Source: Saxidomus purpurata | Taxonomy: Eukaryota > Mollusca > Bivalvia > Venerida > Veneridae | NCBI GenBank assembly: GCA_022818135.1 | Contig: JAFMSR010000003.1 | Span: 17,902,351 to 17,966,350, forward strand | Direction of reading: 5' to 3' | Length of the DNA: 64,000 bases | Shown: positions 37,301 to 47,470 of the stretch, in pieces | How positions within the stretch are numbered: the stretch's first letter is position 1 | How the letters are laid out: each line of letters opens with the position of its first letter | The notes under the pieces: model-generated | Told to the model about the DNA's origin: nothing | Databases searched by the model: none | Seen by the model: only the letters and a program-made list of their open reading frames with translations | Program-made: the position numbers and the translations under genes

Positions 37301-40300
37301 ACACCATATTTTTACAGCTTGACTCCCCACTTAGAGACAATGAATGGAACTTACCAATTTTATATATAACTGCTTCCTCAAACTCCTCATCCTCTTCACA
37401 GGACTCGAGGCCACTCTCTGGTGATTGTAACAACTTGGGGTTCCGATGTATGAAAATGTTACCTATAAAACATGAAAGATCACAGTCATACTCAATACAA
37501 AACAATGTTTAATTGAAAACAAGTAAAGCTTCACCAACTTTTAAGCTGCACCCATAGCAAGACCAGTATCATCCGGTAATACAAAGTTCTACATTGGTAA
37601 AGGGACTGCCCATAAATCAAAGACCAACCAGTGAAAAACCACTTCATAGTTAGGTGTCTTTATGGAATCATCCTAAATCATTTTTACAGTAGTAGCAAAA
37701 GGTTACAACTTACCAGGTTTTATATCCAAGTGTACAAGATTTTGAGAATGTATGTAACGAAGACCTTGTGCCACTTGATATAGAATCTGTACAAGTTCTG
37801 GTTCAGTGAAGTGTCCACCTGTCCGTCTGTGCTCCTCAACATACTCAGCTAAACTTCCGCCTGCAAAGTTAACCGTTTTTGAAGCTTGGAAAAACAAACA
37901 TGGTAATTTTAAGTATGATATGAAAAGTTCTTAAAGGTTCTTGCTACCTGATTTGGCAAAACAAACCCATACATGTAATTAATGCAATATACATTTCATT
38001 AAGTTTAAAGAGGATGGTCACAGATCTGTAATTGTTACATGTGTGTAATGGATAAAGGCTTACTTCACAGGAACATATGCTGGGCTACACCATGTACAAG
38101 GAACGACCTTTACACAAATACTGATTCATAATCACTAGTGGACAACAAGCATGATAAACTTATTCTTACTTTCATCTTATAAATGTTTCTCATCTAATTT
38201 TTTATCCACATACTTGTATACATGTCTCACTCTCTAAAAGACTTTTTAAGCACAGTAGTCGGACCGATTCCTTTGTTGAAGTGAACAAAATGCAAATAAA
38301 CAGCAACAAAATCATTCCAAATGAGTTTCTTCAAGTTACCAATATCCTTAAAAGTCTCTTACTATTGCATACTTTTGCTTACCATTGCAATATTCATTCT
38401 GTATATACATATGATCTTCTTCCGCCCAGGCAGAGTAGTATCTGACCACATGAGGATGTTTCCCTAGCACAGCGTGGGCATAAACTTCATTCAGGGCATT
38501 ACGTCTGAAACAAAAAATGTCCATGTTTACCAATTCTACTACCACAAAGTTCAACTACTTAAAGGACCTGTCAAACTAATAGTACTAACTAGATGTGACA
38601 AAAAAATCTTTTCATTGAATATTCTTTCTACAGTAAAACACACAACAGTAAGACAAAAGCATGTTGGTCTGTGCATACTTCTAAGTTTGCTGTGTTTTTA
38701 ACATATTTAGTTTTTCACTTTCCTCACTCAGAATTTAGTTTACCACAAAGTCATCTGTATTTAAATTGGACAACTCTGTCTAGTTAGTTGAATTATGAAA
38801 AATTACTCAAGAATGAAATTTTCGAGCCGAGAAGCATGAACACTTACTCATAAACACTCCCAGCCACGGGTGTTTTAGACTTCTTTATTGCATATGTACA
38901 GCCATCCAACCTATGAACACATTTATATACACTACCAAAAGCACCATCACCTAGCTTGCACACTTCGTGGAATTCTTCATTGTATCGAGATGTGTTGATC
39001 TCATGTAGGGCCAGTTTCTGTAAAAATGAAAGGCGTTATCATACACATCATAAACTGAAACGTTACAATACATTTAAACTTCATTGTTAATATGAAACTT
39101 GTCTGTTGAATTTCCTATGTATATGTAAAGAACCAAATCTTAATAATCTGAGGTCACACTTCTATGTTAAATGTCAACTGGTGAAAGAAATGTGGCCTAG
39201 CAGCAATTCAAGGCTTTTTACTCACAGACTGAAAAACACTACATCATCTGAGCTTCCCCACTGCTCAAACATTTTATTCCCTTCCCATATAAATCAAGTT
39301 CTGAACCAAGACGTGTACCACAAAATGTTAAATTTTTATATAAAAGCTGAAATCTTCACATATCGCTATTTCAGAGTTTTCTTATTAAAATCAGTGACTT
39401 TAAGCAAATGAATACATACTTTAGTTGCTGGCATATCCACATCAATCTCGTCTTCCAATGATTCATCCAGGATATATGAATTACTTCTGAAATATAAAGA
39501 TTACAAATACAGTTACCCTACAAAGTGAAGCCCAAAAGTACTCTTGCTGCAATTAATTTTTAGTTAAAACTGTCCCCCGACAGATACAACCATTTACAAA
39601 TATAAAATAAACCGAGACCAACAATTACATGGCATGGAATTTTAAGTTTATTAGTTCAATTCAGCGCTTTTTTTTCTTTTGCAGACATTTAGGATTCAAC
39701 TGTAATGTTTTAATCTTAGAAATAAGAAATTTTATGGACTGAGAATTGCTCATTTTAGCTACAATAATAGTTGAAAACTAATATATAGATATATATATAT
39801 ATATAAACACTGAGTACACAGCTTTATCTCTCAACTTATTTAAAACAAGGCATGTATATTAATCAATTCATTCATCTCACACGCTGGTTCTTACAATTAA
39901 AGTAACAATTTACATAGGTGCTATAAATCTACTGTCTCACTTTTCATCGAAAGCCTTTGAGGATGTATTGAATTTCTTTTAGAAAACAGGACTTTCTGAA
40001 CTAACATGCGGTATCCAGTCAACTCGTACCTGGTTTCTGTTTTGTATAAGTCAACTCATACCTGAATTCTAATTATTCATTAACTTTCGGATAATCACAT
40101 CCAGTGTTTAGTACTTTACTAAACTATACGTGGCGACAAAGAAGTTATGATCATCTTTCATTCTCAGCTTTGCACATCTAGGTACTGATACATTATTTTG
40201 ATTTAGGAGAGGTGATTCCTCAGTTTTCATTGTTGTTCTCTGTGCATTTCAAATCTTAAAATGTACAAAATCCAAGAATAAAAATGAAAGAAGACCTCTG

Positions 40301-41507
40301 CTTACCACTAGCTTATTTTATAATCATAGAATTGAATTTGTATTAATAGTATGTTGTTATCATGGTTATTAAAAGATTATTGTTTTGTTTGAAATAAATT
40401 TAAACTTGCATATTAGTCTATGGTAAAGACCAGTTTTCACCTTTTACCAAATAAAGAAATGAACGCGATCTAATTATCTGATTGATTAACTGGCTAATAT
40501 GACGTCACAGTGATGCCGAGAATTACTTGGTTATACAGCTTACTAGCATAATTCATCCGACTCAACACGCTGTATTATCTGCAATTTTTATAGATGTAAA
40601 ACATCAGATGAAAGTGCTCGCCCAAACTATTTTGCTGGCTTAAACGTCAAATTAGTTAGACAAGCATCTTACCGATTGCCCAAATTTCACTTTCTATATT
40701 ATTGTATTTTAAGCAAAGAACACATGAATCATTCACAATACCAGACTTTGCATGCTATCATGTACAATATTCAAGTTGACTTTTGAACCATACAGAATGA
40801 CAAATCAATTAAGATACGAGATGACAAATGTACGAGTTGACCCGTCCCTACACTGCCAAAAGACCTCACTGCAGCAAATTTGTGGTAGCTTCACATTAGT
40901 TTTTATACCTTTCAAGTTCTGATCGATTTCTCTTCCCACTGCCACAATATCCTGAATCATTTTGATTTGTTTGCGGGCTAGGGGTGAATGGGTTCACGTT
41001 TGCTTGTGGTCTATCAACTGCGATTCTTGGTTTGTCACCAGTGGGCCTGCGTCGTCTTGCCTGCTCCAGTAAAGATTTTGGGGTATGTGGCGTATCAAAT
41101 AGCCTTAAAGCACGTAATTTTCTATGTGGTGGTGAGAGATCTCCTCCACTTGGACTTAAAACTTCTGAACCTGGAACTTTCTGTGCTTCTTCCTCAACAT
41201 CATCCAAACCAAAAGATGGTGAAAATCGACTGCGCCTCGAAAACCTCCGTAAAGATTTTGGGCTAGAAATCATAGCACATTCTGGCATATCAAGTTCAAG
41301 AAATTCAGGTGACTGATCTTCATGTCCATTAGCTATTTTTTTACGTTCTGGTGACCACATGGGGTTAAATCCAGAAATTGAATCTACTTCATCATGTCCA
41401 CTTCCGTCATCAGAATCTTGAAAATTTAAAGTCCTAATTAAGTTCTCCTCCCTTCTTTTCATGAACGGTTTTCGCTTAAATCCACTCTTCGGTTTACAAA
41501 GAGCCAT
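34194..41507 (-). CDS. wee1: Wee1 mitosis-inhibitory kinase, complete, 10 coding exons
   Basis: Nuclear kinase that phosphorylates the ATP-loop tyrosine of Cdk1 and so delays mitosis. Exons: 41507-40909, 39486-39420, 39017-38848, 38504-38383, 37860-37714, 37462-37355, 36909-36764, 36284-36177, 35866-35721, 34329-34194. All junctions are GT-AG and phases agree, giving 1,749 nt and 582 residues (human WEE1 is 646). The start is supported by an in-frame TAA 15 nt upstream. The N-terminal part carries RLFDTPHTP (135-143) and NPFTPSP (172-178), both conserved in WEE1. The kinase domain runs from about 238 to 510: glycine loop GDGAFGSV (245-252), YAIKK lysine 267, EVYAHAVLG helix C, HLDIKPGN with Asp365 and Asn370, and DLG rather than DFG at 406-408, typical of Wee1. 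EDGDCRYLA (419-427) matches the Wee1 activation segment. The C-terminal RLIGNKM (571-577) is also WEE1-specific, which excludes Myt1; no membrane segment is present. Confidence 0.96.
34436..34536. mobile_element. 101-bp MITE-like element in wee1 intron 9
   Basis: TTTTGAGTGATATAC (34436-34450) and GTATATCACTCAAAA (34522-34536) are exact 15-bp inverted repeats. The left one is the start of a second inner hairpin, AGTGATATACCA/TGGTATATCACT (34441-34466). I see no clear target duplication and no coding capacity, so the superfamily is unknown. Confidence 0.6.
35721..35866 (-). CDS. wee1: wee1 coding exon 9 (end of kinase domain)
   Basis: Acceptor TTTTCAG|AGTATGG, donor CA|GTAAGT. It encodes [13 protein letters not shown], the conserved end of the kinase fold, then a charged helix with [16 protein letters not shown] that matches the coiled helix after the WEE1 kinase domain. 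Confidence 0.95.
36177..36284 (-). CDS. wee1: wee1 coding exon 8 (C-lobe)
   Basis: Acceptor TATTGTAG|GGAGG, donor AAG|GTATGT, exactly 36 codons. It encodes [18 protein letters not shown] and the LNNLLK helix, matching the PLPRNGDQWHEIRQG region of human WEE1. Confidence 0.95.
36764..36909 (-). CDS. wee1: wee1 coding exon 7 (activation segment)
   Basis: Acceptor TTTCAG|GTGATC, donor CTG|GTACGG. It encodes [25 protein letters not shown] and [17 protein letters not shown] replaces the usual APE-type segment, as in WEE1 (RFLA). The donor GTACGG is the least standard of the gene. Confidence 0.94.
37355..37462 (-). CDS. wee1: wee1 coding exon 6 (acidic kinase insert)
   Basis: Acceptor TTTTATAG|GTAAC, donor G|GTAAGT. 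It carries GNIFIHRNP, an acidic insert ([10 protein letters not shown]) and YKIG before the DLG motif. The acidic insert between catalytic loop and DLG is a Wee1 trait. Confidence 0.94.
37714..37860 (-). CDS. wee1: wee1 coding exon 5 (catalytic loop)
   Basis: Acceptor TTTGCAG|GCGG, donor G|GTAAGT. It encodes [10 protein letters not shown], a helix E region ending [17 protein letters not shown]. The catalytic Asp365 sits in HLD rather than HRD, as in other Wee1 proteins, which have L or M at this place. Confidence 0.96.
38383..38504 (-). CDS. wee1: wee1 coding exon 4 (helix C and hinge)
   Basis: Acceptor TTTCAG|ACGT, donor G|GTAAGC. It encodes [20 protein letters not shown], then [11 protein letters not shown] and the hinge IQNEYCNG, almost unchanged from vertebrate WEE1. 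Confidence 0.96.
38848..39017 (-). CDS. wee1: wee1 coding exon 3 (kinase N-lobe, ATP site)
   Basis: Acceptor TTTTTACAG, donor GA|GTAAGT. It encodes [10 protein letters not shown], the glycine loop, KCVHRLDGC and the ATP-binding YAIKKSK, followed by PVAGSV, all signature strings of Wee1 kinases. Confidence 0.96.
39420..39486 (-). CDS. wee1: wee1 coding exon 2
   Basis: A 67-bp exon with acceptor TATTTCAG|AAGT and donor AAA|GTATGT. It completes Arg200 and adds 22 residues, acidic in the middle ([11 protein letters not shown]), linking the N-terminus to the kinase domain. Frame and splice sites support it; this linker is poorly conserved between species. Confidence 0.85.
39779..39806. repeat. 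TA microsatellite in wee1 intron 1
   Basis: A short run of mostly TA dinucleotides interrupted by GA, inside the 1.42-kb first intron (39487-40908). The rest of that intron shows no gene or recognisable element. Confidence 0.8.
40909..41507 (-). CDS. wee1: wee1 coding exon 1 (residues 1-200)
   Basis: Encodes the whole regulatory N-terminus. It is rich in basic clusters (KRK at 11-13, KRR at 17-19, RRRR at 151-154, likely nuclear import) and in SP/TP sites (S52, S82, S97, S118, S125, T139, T142, T175, S177). The RxL-type RLF at 135-137 could dock cyclin. DSGYCGS (184-190) fits the DSGxxxS pattern read by beta-TrCP. The exon ends in phase 2 at GAAAG|GTATAA. Confidence 0.93.
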
Positions 41508-41639
41508 TCTGGCATTAAAAAATTATCAAGTCTGGCATAAAAACAGTTAAAATCCTACACAATATTTGAAAACAATCCATGCAACAATTCGCCGGTGATC
41601 AAACGTAAATAAATCCCATAAGGCCATATCGTTTTCAGA

Positions 41640-41678
41640 TTTGGCGGGTCCGTTATTCACGTGATGTGTTTAGCCAAT
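41640..41678 (-). promoter_or_regulatory. wee1: candidate wee1 promoter: E2F-like site, E-box, CCAAT
   Basis: Within 39 bp, about 130-170 bp upstream of the wee1 start codon, lie TTTGGCGGG (41640-41648, E2F-type), palindromic CACGTG (41658-41663) and CCAAT (41674-41678). E2F and NF-Y sites are common in cell-cycle promoters, and CACGTG E-boxes mediate CLOCK/BMAL1 control of mouse Wee1. No transcription start is known here, and the motifs are short, so this is a reasoned candidate only. Confidence 0.45.
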
Positions 41679-44600
41679 CACAACCGTTCAATCTGAGTAA
41701 TATTTCTCACGCTTGAATTAGTCATAGCCTGTTTCAAAAAAATAAATGACCGCAGGTCAGACAAGTCAATCATGCGTGTGCCAATGTTTTTCTGGTTTCA
41801 GCCGGATCAAACTGGACATCTGATAAACTGATTTGATTACAATATGACAGACAGATAATTTTTGCAAAAGTTTAACATTGACAATAAATTGGTAGATCTA
41901 GTCTAGATTCTATATGTACTGCAGAGTAACTTTTTATAAAGTTTAACGAGACTAGATTTGTAAATGAAAACAAAATGCAATCATTCCAGAGAGTTGGGAC
42001 TGATAAAGTTTCAAAGCAAAACCAAAATTATATCAATCTCGTGTTATTTTTGCACGATATAGATCTTTATATTAACAGCCGGGTCCAGGTCTCAAAATCT
42101 AGGGCCTATTTCGAAAAAGGGATGTTTTTTTGTTTGATATATTCTACGTTCCTGTTTGATGAAAAAAAAACAACAAACAATTCTAATGTCAAAATTTTCT
42201 TATTCAATAATTATGGTATTTTCTCAAATAAATAAAAACAAAAGAAGCAAATACTATATAGATTTAGATAGATCTATTACAATTGACAAATTGTAGGTAA
42301 AAATTAAAGGTCTACTTGTTAGGCAATCTGTCTATATAAGGCCAACTAGCTGTTATTTGCTAACTTTATTGCTGTTCATCTTTTAAGAGTCAGAGTATGA
42401 ATACCATAATTTGAAAAAAGAGAAGATGTTGCACTACCCATAAGTAGCTTTGTTATAGATCTACTTGCAACACTGCCTTTCACTATGATCTGTTTAGCCT
42501 GGGGGTATTTTGGTAGAAACATCAATGACAATGGTCAGTTTTGTCTAAAATCAGTTGTCTAACATTTAATGTACAAGATCTTATCTCTTATCGGTCACAT
42601 GCGTTTTTTCAAGCTGGATCATTGCTTGGGGCATCCTTTAAAGCTGGGTCACTACAACTGTGTCAACAAATGGGTGATAAAATGATTAATGATCGAAAAT
42701 ATTTATCAGTTAATGTTTTACACTGTACTGTTATCCCCATGGGGCTTTTGTCACTTTTTTCTGTTTGTTAGACAATTGTCGTTCGCACCTGTGGACCTTT
42801 TAATTGTTATCCTTATTCTACAAAGAGCGCCTCCTTTGAAAAATTAATTTATTATTTTGAGCACAATATAGAGAAATTGTATGTACTGTGTTATATGTTA
42901 AGCAAGAAAATCAAAGAACAGTTTATCACAGCTATCGGATGGCTTGGAAAAACTGTTAACACATAATTTAAATAGTGTAGATTCGTTTAATTAATGCTAA
43001 ATTGAAATGGTTCGGGTTCGATCCCATAAGTGTCACTATTTTGAAACCACATTTCCAAAAAAGGTATTTGCACTCATAATTCTGCCCTTAACTTTCTTTT
43101 CCGAATGAAACAAATAATGAAAGATTCAAATTTTACCGCTATCATCATTAATATTATCTCTATAATGACTTTAATGAGGCAACTATCTTTCCTGTTGTGA
43201 AAATATTCTTTAATATTTCTGCCTAATACATAATTCTATAAAAACTTTGTGGGTTCTCTTGATTACTCTTAAAAAATGGTCTACAATATAAATGTGAATG
43301 AGATATTAAATTGAAAATGTCACAATGCCCATGGGCGTGCATTCTTACCTCAACAGGATAATGATATACGGACCCTGTCCTGAAACTTGAACACATTCTC
43401 TAATACTATATATGCCAGTTACTTGGCTTTCTGCATCACCTTTGAAAACGGTCTAAGTTATTTAAAATTTGGATGGAAAGTCTTTATTAGCAACGCCCCT
43501 TGCAGTTCAGCAGAACGGTGCATACATAATTACATTTACCAAATGGTGTTAGGATGAACAAACGTAAGTTACAATGCACAAAGCAATGACTGTTAGTTAA
43601 ATACTTCGTATTACTCTTAACAAACATTGCTTCACTTTTCAAATATTTAGATAAAAAATGAAAAGTACTGGAAGGTTTACGATGTAACAGTTGTTCAAAT
43701 TGCGCTTCATTTGTATAAGATAGACGTATTTGTCAGTGAGATTATGAATTTAAGTCTACAAGACAGACCATTAACCTAAAAGCTGTCCTGAAGCCAATTT
43801 TGCAACTTTTGCTAATTGCAAAACCAACAACCCGCTTCAAAGACCGTGTGAATCAAATATGGTAGATACAAGATTGTTTGCGCGAAAAAACATGCGATAA
43901 ATATTAAAAGGCACCGCACGACATGTAAAAAGCACCCGCTGTTGGCTTTTCACAAAGGTGTTAAGAAATATGCAGGGAATCTTGCAATGTGATAATCGAT
44001 GAAAATTTGTGAAAAGATGAAATATTTATGATAACACACAAACAACACTGATAGATAAACATTTATCATAAAATATATTACTGACTTTTAATGATTTAAT
44101 GATACATATTTTATCCTTTGATTCGGCTATTAATTGAATTGCAGTTGATTTATTAACAACTTATTATGACCTCGTTGTCATCGGGTGTAAATAAATAACT
44201 TTTCATTTTATTATAAAAAAAGACAAAGATAATAATCGCGTTTATAATATTTCGAGCTTTTGCCATGTCTTATATTTAAAAATAGTTTATTATAAACAGA
44301 TTAGGTCTTACGTTTGACCCCTGCAGTACACCTTTTTTAAAAAAGCATTTACATTTCTATTTGATTCGTAAAAGTATAGCCTAATCAATTGTGTGAATTT
44401 GCATCACGAATATGGAAATTTTTCATCTAGGTGTAAATTGATGATAAATATTTGTTGTAATAAACATACGTGTCATCCGAATAGTGTTAATTGTTTAATC
44501 CTTTCAAGATGTCATCAAGGTTTATGATAGGATTATAAAGGTGGCATGCGCGGCATTTTTATTTTCATTAGCACCTTGTATAATTAAAACACGTTTCAAT

Positions 44601-45178
44601 TTAGCATTCTTTTCGAAAGTCCCTGGTGAACAATTGAATGACACGTGGTTTACACAGACACTTACTCCAATTCGAGATTGTGTCAGGTCTTATTAGGACA
44701 AATAAAAGTAAACATGTATAAAAAATTCTCCTGTTCTGCGAGTTTGTTGAAACCACTTTCACAATGTATGTCCCAAATTACCAATGATTGGCAAAGACGT
44801 TGACAGTATTGTTATAAATGCTTTGTCTTAAAGAGGCACACTTTACACCTCAATTAAATAACGTCAAAAGCATAAATACTATCTAATATCCAAGTATCTA
44901 TAAGTATTATTACTTAACCTAAAAGTTTAGCTACACATTCCAGTCACCATCGGTACATTCAGCGTTTTAAAATATGTTGCAATGTCATAATCATTCAATA
45001 ATCTATGTAAAGTTGTTCAATTAATTGGCTAATAGCAATTTATTACTGTATGTCTTTATGTTGATTATTTGTGCAAAAATGAGGCATTTTTCGATGTATG
45101 ATGTCCGTTTAAATTGTATTTATTCATCACTACGTTCATTGAACACATTATTTTAGAGAATATAATGTGCTACAGATG
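41679..45178. other. intergenic, no gene recognised
   Basis: AT-rich DNA. Open frames at 41975-42235 and 42541-42771 (plus strand) have no family resemblance. A 12-base tRNA B-box-like string, GGGTTCGATCCC, at 43014-43025 has no accompanying A box or cloverleaf and may be a SINE fragment. No other structure stood out. Confidence 0.5.
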
Positions 45179-45300
45179 TAGGGAGTGCCTCTTTAATCTC
45201 ACAGTTGTGGGGAGTGCCTCTTTAATCTCACAGTTGTAGGGAGTGCCTCTTTAATCTCACAGTTGTGGGGAGTGCCTCTTTAATCTCACAGTTGTGGGGA
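45179..45300 (+). repeat. 29-bp minisatellite, 4 copies
   Basis: GGAGTGCCTCTTTAATCTCA units start at 45182, 45211, 45240 and 45269, an exact 29-bp period. Copies differ mainly by A/G in GTTGT(A/G)GG. The plus-strand open frame beginning at 45265 starts inside the last repeat and has no family features. Confidence 0.92.
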
Positions 45301-46580
45301 ACAACTGTTCAGCCTGCCCACTATTCCCCTGAAAGTTTTAGACTTGTATTATCGCCCATTTCCACGGTATTTCAGTTAGCATTCCTGATAATGTCCATTA
45401 ATGCACTTCTATCAATCCTAAGAAACTGCCAACTTTCTAACACAAAGAAGCAGGTCCATAGTGGGGCTTGGATCCATGATACTTACAGTGAAAGGTTTGG
45501 GGATTTCTAGTCAGCGACATTGAACACAGAGGTTACTAAAGGCCTTCTATATTTTGCTGCAGGACTTGTAACACTATGGAAAGCCCAAAACACAATAGCC
45601 TGGATACACATTTCACATTTATTACAATGATACATATTCAGTAACAAGTTATACAGGTGATTTGTAAAATCATTACATAATGTCACCAGTTATCTTTTTC
45701 TTCAATCAATATTGTCTGATTTTTTTCTTACAAAATGGCCATTATTTTATACTGAGTACATGCATTGATCAATTCCTCATATTGCACAAACCTTACCCTG
45801 CACCATCCAGGGCAGGACAACAACAGCTCATACTCAGTTGGGTCATTGCCATTCAATCATTCAATATTTTCCACTAATGAAATTTTTCTTTATAAACTTA
45901 ACATAATATCAAGTATATACACAATTTATTTTGAATAAAATCTGGACTTCTCTGAAAATACTTTTTATCATAAATCATATAAAATAAATATTCTTATCTT
46001 CCGAAAGCCTGACATCTCTATATGCGACTCACAGAAGACATATTCAGACCACACTCAACATTTTCAGCAAATGAAACTTTCGTTAAATCAAAACTTTATA
46101 CAGGTTATATACACAATTCATTATAAATAAATTCTGGGAGTTGACGAAAGAACACATTTTTGATATCTGCCAAAAGCTTGTCCGGGAGCAGAAAAATACT
46201 ACCCCTTGTATCACTGAAGGGTAACTCTTGCACAGAAAATATATAAATTATAATGGTTTAAGAGATGATAAAAAGTTTCAAGAAAATCCCTCAAAGGCTC
46301 GAGGTGATACCTGGAGCAGATATGAAAAACCAACAGACTGACGGGCACAATGACCCCTATCTACCCACACAAACTTGGGGATGATTTCCTTAAAACTTGA
46401 TGGACGTATTTTGTGACAGGTTGGCACAGGTTTTTTAACACAAAAGAACTTATTTTGTTATGTTTACATTGCTACATTTCTACTCCAATGTTTTGTGGGG
46501 GTTTAATAATATTGAGAAGATTTTTTAATCACTGATGATGACATTAAAGACAGCAACATAAAGTAACACAATGTAAACAC
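45301..46580. other. intergenic, no gene recognised
   Basis: No coding region is supportable. Frames at 45265-45510 and 45680-45877 look like chance openings. Toward 46.3 kb, CAGACTGACGGGCACAATGA-type text resembles ends of the dispersed repeats that follow. Confidence 0.45.
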
Positions 46581-46935
46581 ATGGTAGTAAGACAGAGGAC
46601 AACTCTAAATTGGTCCAATTTTGGCAATTAAAGGACAGTAACTCCAGACCACTAAAGCAATTTGGCTGAGTTATCACACTTGGCTGAGATATAAGGTCAA
46701 TAACCATTCACAGAAATAGGGTTAAGAAACGTTTCAGTTAGGGATTGGACAACTCAAATTTTGGCATTTCAAGGGCAATAACTCTGGAGTGACCAGTGCA
46801 ATTTGGCTGTTAATTGAACTTGGCTGAGACATTAGGCCAATATACATTCACAGCAAGTTTCGTGAAGACTGGTTAGGATTAGTTCAAGTTGGAGACCAGA
46901 CAACTCTAAATTTGTCTAATTTTGGCATTTAAAGA
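46580..46935 (+). repeat. dispersed bivalve-type repeat with about 140-bp units
   Basis: Two diverged units share GGACAACTC, TTTTGGCA, AAGG(A/G)CA(A/G)TAACTC, GCAATTTGGCTG and ACTTGGCTGAGA-TA, with the AACTC landmark at 46640 and 46780 (140-bp spacing). A third unit starts near 46900. It has no coding capacity and is probably the core of another non-autonomous element. Confidence 0.65.
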
Positions 46936-47075
46936 TGCTCATTCAGTTTCCAGTGAAAAAGATAAATTTTCTCCAAACTGATATACTAAAACATAAATTA
47001 TTGGATAGAATCAACAACACAAGTAAAAATCTACATACCGGTAGCTATTTGAGAAAATCTGTTAAAAATGTTAAT

Positions 47076-47280
47076 GAGCTTGGTTTAACAGCGCCATTAC
47101 ACTATATATTTATATTGAAATTTCCCGAGCTTGGTTTAACAGCGCCATTACACTATATATTTATACTGAAATTTCACGAGCTTGGTTTAACAGCGCCATT
47201 ACACTATATATTTATATTGAATTTTCACGAGCTTGGTTTAACAGCGGCCATTACACTATATATTTATATGAAATTTCACA
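47076..47280 (+). repeat. 51-bp minisatellite, 4 copies
   Basis: GAGCTTGGTTTAACAGCG starts at 47076, 47127, 47178 and 47229, exactly 51 bp apart. The fourth copy has an extra G (GCGGCC). As 51 is a multiple of 3, one frame stays open through the array, which alone explains the 118-codon plus-strand frame at 46935-47291. Confidence 0.95.
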
Positions 47281-47364
47281 AGCATTTGTAACGCTTTCTA
47301 ATTTGGAGGTGTATAATTTTTAAAAAATACAGAAATACTTTTAATACAGGAATTAATATGGAAC

Positions 47365-47470
47365 CTTTTAACGACAATAACTTCTCAGTGACTGGGGCAA
47401 TTTAGTTGGTTATTACGTTTGGTGGAGATATTAGCTGATAAATATTCGAAGTAAGTTTTGAAGAGAGTTG
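47365..47470 (+). repeat. further copy of the 46.6-kb dispersed repeat
   Basis: ACGACAATAACTTCTCAGTG, then GGGGCAATTTAGTTGGTTAT and GGTGGAGATATTAGCTGATA, repeat the landmarks of the units at 46.6-46.9 kb. The 51-bp minisatellite and about 80 bp of unique DNA separate them, suggesting that the minisatellite grew inside one older element. Confidence 0.55.

Noticed and set aside
40984..41316. Plus-strand 110-codon frame opposite wee1 exon 1
   Set aside because: It is the antisense shadow of a confirmed exon and resembles no family.
34194..41507. Myt1 (PKMYT1) instead of Wee1
   Set aside because: There is no membrane segment after the kinase domain, and RLFDTP, NPFTP and the RLIGNKM tail are WEE1 features.
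43014..43025. tRNA gene (B-box-like GGGTTCGATCCC)
   Set aside because: There is no A box and no foldable cloverleaf around it; at most a SINE remnant.
46935..47291. 118-codon repeat protein gene
   Set aside because: The frame is open because the 51-bp minisatellite is a multiple of three; nothing else supports coding.
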